Virus record (IMG/VR): IMGVR_UViG_3300043399_001128
Span: 1 to 36,670 of that record
Origin: a virus
Direction: 5' to 3' (one strand)
Length of the DNA stretch: 36,670 nucleotides
Shown: piece after piece, positions 1 through 6,820 of the stretch
Layout of the letters: each line of letters opens with the position of its first letter
Position numbering within the stretch: the stretch's first letter is position 1
Notes under the pieces: generated by a model
What the model was told of the DNA's origin: nothing
The model's database searches: none
The model's input: the letters and a program-made list of their open reading frames with translations, nothing else
Position numbers and translations under genes: made by a program

Positions 1-111
1 GAATCCCTCGGCCTCGGTGCCTGCGCGCCGGCGCAGTGAGAGTTTCAAGTTTGAAGATTCAAGTTTGAAGTCGGGTGTGCCGCGAAGGAGTTTCCAGTTC
101 CCAGTGAGTCT
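1..111. other. Left flank outside the phage (probable host DNA)
   Basis: This DNA lies outside the left terminal repeat that starts at 112. It has no convincing gene. It holds a near-tandem AAGTTTGAAG motif (about 48-70) and a GC-rich palindrome at about 22-36 (CTGCGC...GCGCAG). It shows no similarity to the right flank, so the two ends appear to be joined to different loci. The palindrome region shares GCGCC-GGCGCAGTG with the repeated element inside the phage at 14647 and 28435, apart from one missing base. Confidence 0.6.
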
Positions 112-131
112 TGGCGCCGAGTTTGAGATTC
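112..131 (+). repeat. Left phage terminus and first transposase site (L1)
   Basis: The sequence TGGCGCCGAGTTTGAGATT starts at 112. Read on the other strand, the right end gives TGGCGCGGGGTTTGAGATA, so 16 of 19 positions agree in inverted orientation. Mu-family ends start with TG, and their first transposase site begins a few bases inside the end. The GTTTGAGA core here is shared with the inner sites at 205 and 246. The exact terminal base is inferred from the point where similarity between the two ends stops. Confidence 0.75.
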
Positions 132-186
132 GCGAAATCAGGCGGGAAATTTCGGGATGACGCGGGAAACCAACGAGTTCCAAACG

Positions 187-210
187 AAAAAACCCGCACG
201 ATGCGGGTTT
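187..210 (-). terminator. Rho-independent terminator of the leftward operon
   Basis: On the minus strand a 9-bp perfect stem, AAACCCGCA / TGCGGGTTT with a 3-base loop, is followed by a run of six T. It lies about 60 bp beyond the last leftward gene and just inside the phage end, so it should stop leftward transcription before it enters host DNA. Its right arm merges with the second transposase site at 205, so the two functions share bases. A nearly identical hairpin occurs at 11338-11362. Confidence 0.8.
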
Positions 211-219
211 GAGACAAAT
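205..219 (+). repeat. Putative transposase-binding site L2
   Basis: GGGTTTGAGACAAAT shares the GTTTGAGACAA core with the sites at 246 and at the right end. It lies about 85 bp inside the first site, similar to the wide L1-L2 spacing of phage Mu. It overlaps the stem of the leftward terminator. Confidence 0.65.
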
Positions 220-234
220 CCGGCCGAAAACCGG

Positions 235-258
235 AAAATTGCAATGGTTTGAGACAAC
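235..258 (+). repeat. Putative transposase-binding site L3
   Basis: AAAATTGCAATGGTTTGAGACAAC matches the minus strand of the right end (AAAATTGCAATACTTTGAGACAAA) in all but three positions. This pair defines a site of about 22-24 bp containing an ATTGCAAT palindrome and the TTTGAGACAA core. The length fits Mu-type transposase sites. It abuts the end of the leftmost gene. Confidence 0.7.
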
Positions 259-266
259 TTCGGGGG

Positions 267-728
267 CTACGCGGAATCCTTGCAGGCGGGTTGCATGCCC
301 CCTGCATCAGTCCTGCCAGCGGCTGCATCGAGCACCCGACCGACCCACTCGGACAGGGAGAGCCCCTGATCGCGGGAGGCTTTGACCCATGCCCCCTTCC
401 GCGCCAGCTCGACTCGCATCTGGAGCTGCCCCTCCAACGGTTTATCGCCAATCTGACGAGCACGATTCCCGACACGGAATTTTCCGTCCTGACGGCGGTT
501 TGGCAAATGAGCGCCGAGGCCCAGCTTTTCGTTGAGAAAACGGCACGCGGCGGCGTGTGTGATCTCACCGGAATATCCGCGGCTCCGCGCGTGCCGAATG
601 ATGCGCCCAACCCACTCCCCTGGCTTGATCTTTCCAGTCTCGGTTGGGTGGTGGGTGCGGACCCACTCCAGATCGACGTATTCGAGGAATGTGCTCATGC
701 GCTTTTGGTGCCGTCTGGCACCGCTCAT
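267..728 (-). CDS. Small protein with ribbon-helix-helix-like C-terminus
   Basis: This is the leftmost gene of the phage, 153 residues from the ATG at 728; a shorter form would start at 698 (MSTFLEYVD). I do not recognise the whole protein. The last 45 residues read like a CopG/Arc-type ribbon-helix-helix DNA-binding unit: a basic strand (QMRVELARKG), a helix, and the hallmark GLSLSEWVGRVLDAA second helix. The N-terminal half also contains a W-V-G-R-I-I element. It is the third gene of a small cluster that appears to have its own promoter at 1305-1332, and it stops 9 bp before transposase site L3. A regulator acting near the left end is possible but not shown. Confidence 0.65.
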   Translation of the reverse strand: MSGARRHQKRMSTFLEYVDLEWVRTHHPTETGKIKPGEWVGRIIRHARSRGYSGEITHAAACRFLNEKLGLGAHLPNRRQDGKFRVGNRARQIGDKPLEGQLQMRVELARKGAWVKASRDQGLSLSEWVGRVLDAAAGRTDAGGMQPACKDSA

Positions 729-761
729 TCCCCCGCCTGTCACGCAGGGGAGAGGGCGGGG

Positions 762-965
762 TCAGGAGATGCGCACCAGTCCGCCGCCGCCAGTGATCTC
801 AGAAACCTGGCCAGCCAGCGTTTCTTTTGCGGATTCCACGGTGTGGAATTCGCCGCAGCCTTGGCACACGAAATGGCCGACGTCGTATGTGACCTTTCGG
901 TTGCCAGAGTGGTACTTGTTGCAGCGCAACTTGCTCATCGCCTGCTTGATCTCGTTGGCTTTCAT
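762..965 (-). CDS. Small Cys-containing protein, possible zinc ribbon
   Basis: This is a 67-residue protein. It carries a lone Cys at about residue 15 (LRCNKYHSGN) followed by C-Q-G-C at about 34-37 and a nearby His in GEFHTVE. This is a partial zinc-ribbon pattern with one to two ligands of uncertain position. The tail is glycine-rich (ITGGGGLVRIS). It sits between the 81-residue gene and the ribbon-helix-helix gene, 24 bp after the former. Function unknown. Such small zinc-binding proteins are common in phage accessory regions. Confidence 0.55.
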   Translation of the reverse strand: MKANEIKQAMSKLRCNKYHSGNRKVTYDVGHFVCQGCGEFHTVESAKETLAGQVSEITGGGGLVRIS

Positions 966-989
966 GTTGTGTTCGGTTGGGAGTTGAGG

Positions 990-1235
990 TCAAAGGGCGG
1001 CGGTCCAGTTGGTGGAGATCCAGTCCGAAATCTCGTCGACGATCTCTTGATCCGGGCCGCTCACGCCGCGCCCGCCGATCTCAGATTCCTTGATGATAGA
1101 GACCCCGAGAAACTCAGCCTCGACCAGCTTGGCGATGTTGTCGGAAATCCGTTCCGCGTCGGCTTGGGTGCAGGTGGATGAGTAGTAGCTGGGATCAGTG
1201 GAAACGCGGACGGTGTATTCGCTGTAGTTGCTCAT
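990..1235 (-). CDS. Small acidic protein of unknown function
   Basis: This 81-residue protein is the first gene after the promoter at 1305-1332 and so leads a three-gene accessory unit. The N-terminus reads like a beta-strand (SEYTVRVSTD). It is followed by an acidic helix (DAERISDNIAKLVEAEF) and a second acidic helix ending in W-I-S-T-N-W. There is no transmembrane segment or Cys cluster. I recognise no family. Its separate promoter and small acidic character would fit a host-takeover or anti-defence protein, but that is inference. Confidence 0.6.
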   Translation of the reverse strand: MSNYSEYTVRVSTDPSYYSSTCTQADAERISDNIAKLVEAEFLGVSIIKESEIGGRGVSGPDQEIVDEISDWISTNWTAAL

Positions 1236-1268
1236 GATTCTGCTTTCGATTTGCGTTCCGGGTTCCGC

Positions 1269-1285
1269 CCGGTCGGACCGACCGG
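1269..1285. promoter_or_regulatory. 17-bp perfect palindrome in the leader of the left-tip genes
   Basis: CCGGTCGG-A-CCGACCGG is a perfect inverted repeat with 8-bp arms. It lies downstream of the promoter at 1305-1332 and 34 bp before the ATG at 1235, within the expected leader. It could be an operator or an RNA hairpin. There is no T-run after it on the minus strand, so it is not an obvious terminator. Confidence 0.4.
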
Positions 1286-1304
1286 TTTCTCGGTCGACGG
1301 GAGC

Positions 1305-1332
1305 AATCTACCAGCGGGCTACCGTATGTCAA
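1305..1332 (-). promoter_or_regulatory. Sigma-70-like promoter for the left-tip genes
   Basis: On the minus strand there is a perfect -35 TTGACA (complement of 1327-1332), a 16-bp spacer and a -10 of TAGATT (complement of 1305-1310). It lies in the only sizeable gap (116 bp) of the leftward gene block and points at the 81-residue gene. This suggests the last three genes can be expressed independently of the long operon, for example before induction. Confidence 0.6.
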
Positions 1333-1351
1333 TACACACGGCAAAGAATCT

Positions 1352-1882
1352 TCAAAAAAGATCGAGCTGGGACCTGGACGCGGCGCGGGCGGCGGCGGCC
1401 TCGGTGGATCTGCTGCGGCGTTGCACCGCGAGGAGCTGCTGAGCCTGGGCGAGATCGCGGACGGGATCCGGTTTTTTCCCGACGCCGGCGGCCAGATCCC
1501 GGAGGCATTCCTCAATCGTCGGGGTGACCAATTTGGCCTCGTCGTAATAGCGCTCCCAGTGGATGCGCCAATGGCTCTGCACGACGTGCCGGAGATAGGC
1601 CGGGATGTACGTGGGACGGCCGCCGTGCGTCAGGGCCTCGCGGAGGATCTCCAGGTGGATCTCCAGGTACCGGGCACCGGGCAGGGTCAGGCAGGCTCCA
1701 TCCAGTCGCCCGGCCGCCTCGAAAACCACCCACTCCAGAAGCCGCGGACGGTCCTTGGCAAATGCCGCCGGAGTGGCGTCCTGGTACCAGTGCGATCGGA
1801 TGAATCCGAGGAGGGTATCGAGGATCTCCTGGGAGAGCACATCCCGCTGCGGGCGACGGGCGCGTTGCTGACGCTTTGGCAT
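1352..1882 (-). CDS. Unknown protein ending in a beta-clamp-binding motif (QLDLF)
   Basis: This 176-residue protein starts at the ATG whose first base is shared with the methyltransferase stop codon (TGATG). The N-terminus is basic (MPKRQQRARRPQRD). A helical body follows, rich in Trp and His around residues 30-45 and 100-120 (GFIRSHWYQD, QSHWRIHWERYYDE). The last ~40 residues are an Ala/Arg/Gln-rich stretch ending exactly in Q-L-D-L-F. QL(S/D)LF is the known consensus by which polymerases, mismatch-repair proteins and others dock on the bacterial sliding clamp DnaN, and it often sits at the extreme C-terminus. No enzyme motif is recognised. A likely role is recruiting or interfering with host replication factors during transposition-replication; that is inference. 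Confidence 0.65.
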   Translation of the reverse strand: MPKRQQRARRPQRDVLSQEILDTLLGFIRSHWYQDATPAAFAKDRPRLLEWVVFEAAGRLDGACLTLPGARYLEIHLEILREALTHGGRPTYIPAYLRHVVQSHWRIHWERYYDEAKLVTPTIEECLRDLAAGVGKKPDPVRDLAQAQQLLAVQRRSRSTEAAAARAASRSQLDLF

Positions 1883-3042
1883 CACGAGGCGATCCCTCGC
1901 ATGAGGCTGGAAACGTCGCTGCTCTGGAGCAAATGAGCACCGACAAGCGCTCGGCCAAAACCGCAAGGCACGGCGTTGCCGATTTGCCGCACTTGGTCCT
2001 CGATCGTCCCGCAGAATTGATACCCCGCCGGGAACCCCTGCGCGGCGGCGTACTCGTGAGGACGCAGCATGCGGAAAGCGACCTCATCCAGCGACGCCTG
2101 AACCAACCCAAACCGGGCCTTGCAAGTCACGGTTGGGAGAGGCTCCGAGATGGGGCGGGCTCCCCCGTTGCCGTAGTACGAAATCAGGAAGGCGACACCG
2201 ATGGCTCCTCCACGCGCACACGTCACCGTCGGCATCGGCTGATCCGCTGAAATGGTCCGACCCTTGTGCTCCATCGCGACGAGGAAAGGAGATCCCCCAA
2301 ACCGCTCCAATCCTTGCCGGATCCACTGGAGGGTTTTTGGACGCAAAGCGCGGGAGCGTTTGGCGATCGGAGTAGCCGGGATCGACCAGTCAATCACGGC
2401 ATCCTGAGCCGACCGCCAGAGCGGCCTGCCAAGCAGATCAGCAAACCTCGAATGGGTCGGATTCGGCCAGACGATTTTCCGCCCTTGCCGCACCGCTTGG
2501 ACGAACAGGCGACGACGCACAGTTGGGTCTCCAAAATCCGCCGCGCAAAGCACACGCCAGTCGACCGTGTAGCCGTAGGATCGAAGGGCGTTGATCCATG
2601 CATTGAATACCTCGCCTTTGCGACCGGGAATCGGTTTGGCGGTGTCGTCCAACGGCCCCCATTCCTCGAACTCCGGCACGTTCTCAACAAACACCACCGA
2701 CGGACGAAGGTCAGCGGCCCATTGCACCACGTCCCACGCGGTCGCGCGGGACTGGTCTTGTATGGGTGCTCCACCCCTGGCTCGGGAGTGGTGCGTGCAT
2801 TCCGGAGATGCCCACAGAACGTCGAGTTCCCCGGTGCCGAAAAGCTCCGTCGGTTTGAGGCTGTCAACCCTCGCGCAGTAGTGCCGTGCGCTGGGGTGAT
2901 TCGCGACGTGGGTCTCGATAGCCAGATCCCAGTGATTCACGGCCGTGATCCGGGGCTGGTAGCCGAGCGCCATCGCGGCCTCCGCAGCCCCTTGGCTCGT
3001 GCCGCCACCACCGCAAAAGAGGTCTGCAAAATTGAGGATCAT
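1882..3042 (-). CDS. C5-cytosine DNA methyltransferase
   Basis: This 386-residue protein has the full set of C5-MTase motifs in order. Motif I is NFADLFCGGGGTSQG (4-18), for AdoMet binding. Motif IV is ASPECTHHS with catalytic Cys82; it is a PEC rather than the usual PPCQ form. Motif VI is FVENVPEF (118-125), motif VIII is TVRRRLF (174-180), motif IX is in RMLRPHEYAAAQGFP, and motif X is QIGNAVP near the end. The target-recognition region lies between VIII and IX. It methylates cytosine C5 in a specific but unknown sequence, most likely to protect phage DNA from host restriction, and in transposable phages this would also act on integrated copies. The start overlaps the upstream stop (ATGA). 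The length is typical of the family. Confidence 0.92.
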   Translation of the reverse strand: MILNFADLFCGGGGTSQGAAEAAMALGYQPRITAVNHWDLAIETHVANHPSARHYCARVDSLKPTELFGTGELDVLWASPECTHHSRARGGAPIQDQSRATAWDVVQWAADLRPSVVFVENVPEFEEWGPLDDTAKPIPGRKGEVFNAWINALRSYGYTVDWRVLCAADFGDPTVRRRLFVQAVRQGRKIVWPNPTHSRFADLLGRPLWRSAQDAVIDWSIPATPIAKRSRALRPKTLQWIRQGLERFGGSPFLVAMEHKGRTISADQPMPTVTCARGGAIGVAFLISYYGNGGARPISEPLPTVTCKARFGLVQASLDEVAFRMLRPHEYAAAQGFPAGYQFCGTIEDQVRQIGNAVPCGFGRALVGAHLLQSSDVSSLMRGIAS

Positions 3043-3287
3043 GGGACGGGATCGAAGACTATCCGGTACCAGGAGTGGATGCGGCGGCCGACCTGTGTGC
3101 GTTTCCACTGGATGTTGTGGCCGCGCCTGCGGAGATCGGCCACGCGCGAGTGGATGTTGGCGGATCCGGAATGCCGCATCAGATCTGGCAGGCTCACCCA
3201 CTCGCCGCCGGCGAGGACGAGCATCTCCAGCACCAGTTGATTTTGGGATTTTCCGCAGTCCTGGGCGGTATAGGTGGATTGGTTCAT
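3039..3287 (-). CDS. Small winged-helix/HTH protein
   Basis: This is an 82-residue protein. The core (about residues 16-75) reads as a helix-turn-helix domain found in many phage genomes: a first helix LVLEMLVLAGG, then WVSLPDLMRHSGSANIHSRVADLRRRGHNI, then a basic wing with RTQVGRRIHSWYRI. The S-x-x-IHSRVADLRRRG stretch is the recognition region and resembles the HTH_39-type domain. It is coupled to its neighbours by a TGATG junction upstream and an ATGA junction to the methyltransferase gene. It may regulate the downstream methyltransferase, but nothing in the sequence proves that. Confidence 0.75.
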   Translation of the reverse strand: MNQSTYTAQDCGKSQNQLVLEMLVLAGGEWVSLPDLMRHSGSANIHSRVADLRRRGHNIQWKRTQVGRRIHSWYRIVFDPVP

Positions 3288-3499
3288 CAGTAGCCTTTCG
3301 CTCGCATCCATTCGGCCCAGCGTTGCTTCCATCCGGGGCGGGTGTGATCGATGCCGTTGGCGTCGCCGGCGGTGATCAGGGCAGCGATCCTGGCATCGCG
3401 GTTGGCCAGCTGGGATTCGAGGTCGGCGACGCGGATCCGGAGAGCCAGGATCTCGGTCGGTTGAACGAAGGCCGAAGGTGGATTGGTGGATGGGGTCAT
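3287..3499 (-). CDS. Small coiled-coil protein
   Basis: This 70-residue protein starts at an ATG overlapping the previous stop (ATGA). A Pro/Ser/Thr-rich N-terminus is followed by a predicted coiled coil (LALRIRVADLESQLANRDARIAAL split over about residues 19-42). The C-terminus is Trp- and Arg-rich (GWKQRWAEWMRAKGY). I do not recognise it. It is probably a small accessory or regulatory protein of the early operon. Confidence 0.6.
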   Translation of the reverse strand: MTPSTNPPSAFVQPTEILALRIRVADLESQLANRDARIAALITAGDANGIDHTRPGWKQRWAEWMRAKGY

Positions 3500-3726
3500 G
3501 AGGAGACGCGGCGGAAGGTTTCGCCAGGCGAACGGCGGAGGTTGCGGATGGATCCGGACGACCAGCACTCGACGATGCGGCCGGACCGCTCGATCGTGGC
3601 AATCGCGCCGTGGCGGGCTGGGTCCAAAGAGGCGGCGCGTGCGGATTTACGGGCGTCCTCCAGATCCACGCGCACGTCGATCCGGTCGCCATCGCAGAGG
3701 ACCACGTAGTCCAAATGGTGGTTCAT
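3496..3726 (-). CDS. Small conserved-looking protein of unknown function
   Basis: This 76-residue protein starts at the second of two adjacent ATG codons (3729 and 3726). That choice puts the strong ribosome site GAGGAGG about 5 nt upstream, whereas the first ATG would be too close. The protein begins with a short beta-strand (DYVVLCDGDRIDVRVD), then an Ala/Arg helix (LEDARKSARAASLD) and a second strand (AIATIERSGRIVECW). This is a plausible small beta-alpha-beta fold of the kind phages encode as accessory factors. Function unknown. Confidence 0.6.
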   Translation of the reverse strand: MNHHLDYVVLCDGDRIDVRVDLEDARKSARAASLDPARHGAIATIERSGRIVECWSSGSIRNLRRSPGETFRRVSS

Positions 3727-3736
3727 CATCTCCTCC

Positions 3737-4450
3737 TCAGAACGGATTGTTGTCGTCGTCTCCACCGCCGGCGACGACGGGCGTCGGCGCGGGCGTTGAA
3801 ATGGGTTTGCGCGGGCGTTGCGGGGCGGGTGCAGGACGTTCGCCCTTGGCCGCGGCGCGGGCCTGCTTGCAGGCCTCGCAGGCGCAGGTGACCTGAGCCA
3901 GGGCGCACATGTCGTGGACGCTGTGGCCATGCTTCGAGCGCATGCCGTGATGGCCGTTAAGACGGGCCGTCAGGGTCATGCGGAGCTGGTCGAGTTCGGA
4001 GTCCTCCTTGCCCACGGAGCGCACTGCGGACAGGTCGCGCCAGTGGCGCGGATGGATGACGCCGGTGCCGTATTTGTCGACGCCCGGGAACTTGTCCTGC
4101 ACGACGCCGGCGACGTACGCCTCACCCTTGCCGGGCAGGTACACCTCGACGCATTTGATGAGCCACTCGATGCGCCAGAGGAGACGCCGGGAATCCCCGT
4201 TCTGCGGACGCACCTCGTCGACGGCACCGTCGACCCGATTGGCCAGGCTGCGGACGCGAGCCAGGAGGCGATCGAATCCGCGGTTGTCCACGTCCCGGAG
4301 GCTGGCGAAGCCGAGGGCCTCCAAGATCTCGTGGCGTTTCGCGTCGACCTGGTCAGAGGTCCAGCCGGCCTCGCGGGTCCAGCCTTGGGCCTTGCACGCG
4401 GCGGACCAGCTGCGCCACCAGAGGGTCAGTTGCGCCTTGCTCAGGAGCAT
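3737..4450 (-). CDS. GemA-like (DUF1018-type) early regulatory protein, tentative
   Basis: This is a 237-residue protein. The N-terminal ~70 residues contain a W-W-R-x-W start, a DAKRHEILEALGFASLRDV segment and NRGFDRLLARVRSL. The pattern of an RHE-x-L-x-x-LGF helix followed by FD-x-x-L resembles the GemA/gp16 group of Mu-like phages, although identity looks low. A middle region (RRLLWRIEWLIKCVE, about 90-105) follows. A Cys-His segment lies at about 180-200 (HDMCALAQVTCACEACKQ) and could bind metal. The tail is Pro-rich and acidic, ending GGGDDDNNPF. In Mu, GemA alters host gene expression and DNA supercoiling. It overlaps the upstream gene by 10 bp. Confidence 0.5.
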   Translation of the reverse strand: MLLSKAQLTLWWRSWSAACKAQGWTREAGWTSDQVDAKRHEILEALGFASLRDVDNRGFDRLLARVRSLANRVDGAVDEVRPQNGDSRRLLWRIEWLIKCVEVYLPGKGEAYVAGVVQDKFPGVDKYGTGVIHPRHWRDLSAVRSVGKEDSELDQLRMTLTARLNGHHGMRSKHGHSVHDMCALAQVTCACEACKQARAAAKGERPAPAPQRPRKPISTPAPTPVVAGGGDDDNNPF

Positions 4451-4839
4451 GCGGCCTCCAATCGGGAGATCAGCGATCGCAGATCTGCGTCGGTGTCCAG
4501 ATAGTTGGCCGCGGCGCGCTCATAGTGCAGGTCGAGCGTCCGTTTGCGGCCGAGTGCCGTGATGATTTCCTTGGCGTCGATCTCCATTCCCCGGGCCACG
4601 ACATAGATGGCGTACCTGATCCTCATCAGACTGCCAGAGCGGCATCGGCCGACGATGTCCTCAACTCGCACCCCACCGAGCATGGCAGCCGTACGGATGA
4701 TTTCACCGATCTGGCCAGATCCGCCGAGCATGGAGCGCAGCAACCGCATTTCGGCGTGCAACTCGTCCCACTCCTGACGGGAGACCTGAACCCAGTCGGA
4801 CGGGGCGACGACCAGGCATGGTGTGGTATCAGTGCTCAT
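4441..4839 (-). CDS. DnaA domain IV-like DNA-binding protein
   Basis: This is a 132-residue protein. Residues about 43-114 resemble the C-terminal DNA-binding domain of the replication initiator DnaA: a helix (IGEIIRTAAMLGGVRVEDIVGRCRSG), the basic-loop helix LMRIRYAIYVVARGM (71-85), then EIITALGRKR and a helix ending AAANYL. The usual D-H-T/S-T-V contact motif is replaced by RTLDLHYER, so its DNA specificity is probably different. There is no AAA+ domain. The N-terminal 40 residues form a Trp-containing helix. It may be a regulator or may interfere with origin firing. The ATG follows the previous stop after one base. Confidence 0.6.
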   Translation of the reverse strand: MSTDTTPCLVVAPSDWVQVSRQEWDELHAEMRLLRSMLGGSGQIGEIIRTAAMLGGVRVEDIVGRCRSGSLMRIRYAIYVVARGMEIDAKEIITALGRKRTLDLHYERAAANYLDTDADLRSLISRLEAACS

Positions 4840-4840
4840 G

Positions 4841-5239
4841 TCAGGATCCCAGTTGGTCCGCCGCGCGGAACAGTTCGTCGACGTACGCGTTGTCCCACTC
4901 TAGGATTTCCTGCAACGCAATGATCATGGGCGAACCGCGGGAGATCGTGGGTTTCTCCGCCCACCTATTGAGGGCAATGGTCCGGTTGGGCTCGGGCAGG
5001 GCTTGCAACGCAGCCTCGATCGCAGGGATCAGACCGCGCAGCACGCACACCTCGCGCATCGCCCAGCGTGGAATCTCGTCGGGTACAGGACCCAATGTCC
5101 CTGGTGCGGGTTCGACGATCGCATTGGATGGGACATCCTGTGCCGGGATGAACTCATAGCCATCGGGCAGGGCTCCTTTGGGCTCCGTCACGTAGGTGGC
5201 CACAGAGTTCCGGCCTCGGTGAAAAATTGCGTAGCTCAT
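4841..5239 (-). CDS. Fibre-adjacent small protein
   Basis: This 132-residue protein starts 3 bp after the collagen-like fibre gene. The N-terminal third is a beta-rich piece (YAIFHRGRNSVATYVTEP) with a Pro-rich linker. The C-terminal ~75 residues form the helical pattern IPRWAMREVCVLRGLIPAIEAAL ... RWAEKPTISRGSPMIIALQEIL ... DELFRAADQL. Similar helical proteins often follow tail-fibre genes in phages, where they are suspected of acting in fibre assembly. A chaperone or assembly role for the neighbouring fibre is therefore plausible, but it rests on position and on my recollection of the family. Confidence 0.6.
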   Translation of the reverse strand: MSYAIFHRGRNSVATYVTEPKGALPDGYEFIPAQDVPSNAIVEPAPGTLGPVPDEIPRWAMREVCVLRGLIPAIEAALQALPEPNRTIALNRWAEKPTISRGSPMIIALQEILEWDNAYVDELFRAADQLGS

Positions 5240-5242
5240 AGA

Positions 5243-6487
5243 TCAAAAAACGGTGATTTCGATCGAACCGTTGTCGCCCGATCCCCCAGCCCCCGAGTTT
5301 CCGACACCGTCTGTCGCAGCGCCGCCGCCGCCACCTGCGGCACCTGGTCCGCGTCCGTTTGCGCCGTTGCCCGCGTTGCCGAGCACCGAGGATCCTCCAC
5401 CGCCGCCGCCGTACCCCGTGCCGGTGATTGGAGCGGCAGATTGGTTGCCGTTTTGTCCGATAGCACCGCCGAAGCCCTGAGTCACCGCGGACCCGGCGAA
5501 CCCGCTACCCGCCGGGGCACCTTGTCCTCCTGCACTGGCCACGTTGCCCGTGGTGATGCCACCGCCGGCACCACCGCCGGTAGGCACATAGTGGTTAGGT
5601 GTCGGCGCGGCTCCACCAGCCCCGCCCGTGGTCGAGGCTGACCCACCAGCGGAGTTGTTGCCGGTGATGCCGCTGACATAGCTGCCGCTGCCGGTAGCAG
5701 CGCCGGCCGCACCGGATGCGTTGGTGCCGCCCGCGCCGGGATTACCTGCCAGACCGATAAACGCCCCGAACGTCGTATTGGTTCCCGCGATTCCGGGGTT
5801 GCCGTTCGTCGAGTTCGCGCTGACAGACGCCCCGCCCGCTCCGCCTGTACCAACATTATAGGGGACGGAACTCGGCAGAAGATCCGTCCACGCCCAGAAA
5901 TCGTTGACAGCGGCGCCGGCCCCACCGCCACCCCCACAGCGGACCGTTCCCGCAGCGCCTTTGCGTCCTGATCCACCCCCGGGTCCGCCGCCAATCAGAC
6001 GGACGAGAACTTTTCGCCTGACTGTTGGACTTGGGTTCGTCCACGCGCCCGATCCCGGTGTCGTGATGATTGTGTAAGTGCTGCCGCTGGGTCCCGCAGG
6101 CCCCTGAGGTCCTTGTGGGCCTGTAGCGCCAGTAGGACCTGCCGGACCCGTCGCGCCCGTGGGTCCTTGCGGTCCTGTGGCGCCGGTGGGCCCTTGGGGA
6201 CCCTCAGGACCTGCGGGTCCCTGAGCGCCGGTGGCACCTGTGGGCCCCGCCGGACCTTGGGGTCCGGTGGCACCGGTGGCACCCGTCGCACCAGTTGCCC
6301 CGGTGGCACCCGTCGCACCCGTCGCACCCGTGGGGCCCTGCGGGCCTGTGGCACCGGCAGGACCGATGGGACCTTGCGGCCCCTGCACACCCTGCGGGCC
6401 GGGTGCGGTGACCTCGACGGTGGTTCGCTGATCGACGACCTCGACCACGCTCACCTCGCGGATGACCTCGATGACCTCGGCGCTCAT
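5243..6487 (-). CDS. Collagen-like, glycine-rich tail fibre / receptor-binding protein
   Basis: This is a 414-residue protein. A short N-terminal helix (about 1-27) leads into about 34 Gly-X-Y triplets (about residues 29-131; repeats of GAT, GPQ and GPT), which would form a collagen-type triple helix. A linker ([14 protein letters not shown]) follows. The C-terminal domain from about 150 is extremely Gly/Ala/Asn-rich ([26 protein letters not shown]) and ends in GSIEITVF. This is the design of glycine-rich phage adhesins whose polyglycine loops bind receptors. The ATG overlaps the stop of the upstream anchor-like gene. Its position in the leftward transposition operon, away from the tail genes, is unusual. 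Repeated 9-bp units at about 6270-6340 could change copy number. Confidence 0.8.
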   Translation of the reverse strand: MSAEVIEVIREVSVVEVVDQRTTVEVTAPGPQGVQGPQGPIGPAGATGPQGPTGATGATGATGATGATGATGATGPQGPAGPTGATGAQGPAGPEGPQGPTGATGPQGPTGATGPAGPTGATGPQGPQGPAGPSGSTYTIITTPGSGAWTNPSPTVRRKVLVRLIGGGPGGGSGRKGAAGTVRCGGGGGAGAAVNDFWAWTDLLPSSVPYNVGTGGAGGASVSANSTNGNPGIAGTNTTFGAFIGLAGNPGAGGTNASGAAGAATGSGSYVSGITGNNSAGGSASTTGGAGGAAPTPNHYVPTGGGAGGGITTGNVASAGGQGAPAGSGFAGSAVTQGFGGAIGQNGNQSAAPITGTGYGGGGGGSSVLGNAGNGANGRGPGAAGGGGGAATDGVGNSGAGGSGDNGSIEITVF

Positions 6488-6819
6488 TGGATGACGTTCT
6501 GGTTGATCCGTCCTTGGGCGAACGGCTCGGTGTTGCCACCGGGGCGCGTGATCATGATCCGGTAGTAGACCGTACCCGACCAACGCGACGTGGTGGCGGC
6601 CGGCACGCTCACGCTCACCGTGCCCGCCGTGCCGCCGAGGGTGACGCCGCCGGTCTCGGTGCTCAGCGTGGCCAGAACCTCCGCCTCATTCGCGCTGCGC
6701 CACACGGTCATGGATGCGGAGGCACCCGTGAGGTCGATCGGCGTGCCGTTTGGGTTCTTCCAGACAAACGCCTGGGTGAGGGTGCCTCCGCGGGTATAGG
6801 TGAGGTGCGTGGTGATCAT
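6484..6819 (-). CDS. BppU-like fibre-associated protein
   Basis: This is a 111-residue all-beta protein of the type that contains F[15 protein letters not shown] near the start (here about residues 17-34), followed by a second sheet ([17 protein letters not shown]) and a strand [14 protein letters not shown]. Proteins of this kind sit next to tail-fibre genes in many phages and resemble the N-terminal domain of baseplate protein BppU. It would probably anchor or link the collagen-like fibre encoded next, with which it shares an ATGA overlap. The ATG follows the Gam stop after one base. Confidence 0.65.
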   Translation of the reverse strand: MITTHLTYTRGGTLTQAFVWKNPNGTPIDLTGASASMTVWRSANEAEVLATLSTETGGVTLGGTAGTVSVSVPAATTSRWSGTVYYRIMITRPGGNTEPFAQGRINQNVIQ

Positions 6820-6820
6820 G

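Noticed and set aside
249-1181. Plus-strand open frame of 310 codons at the left end
   Set aside because: It lies opposite three small leftward genes with sensible proteins and a promoter; its own product is compositionally biased.
6204-6340. Short tandem repeats considered as a CRISPR array
   Set aside because: The repeats are 9-bp coding units for Gly-X-Y triplets, without spacers of constant length.
5243-6487. Diversity-generating retroelement with the fibre as variable target
   Set aside because: No reverse transcriptase and no template-variable repeat pair were found in the window.
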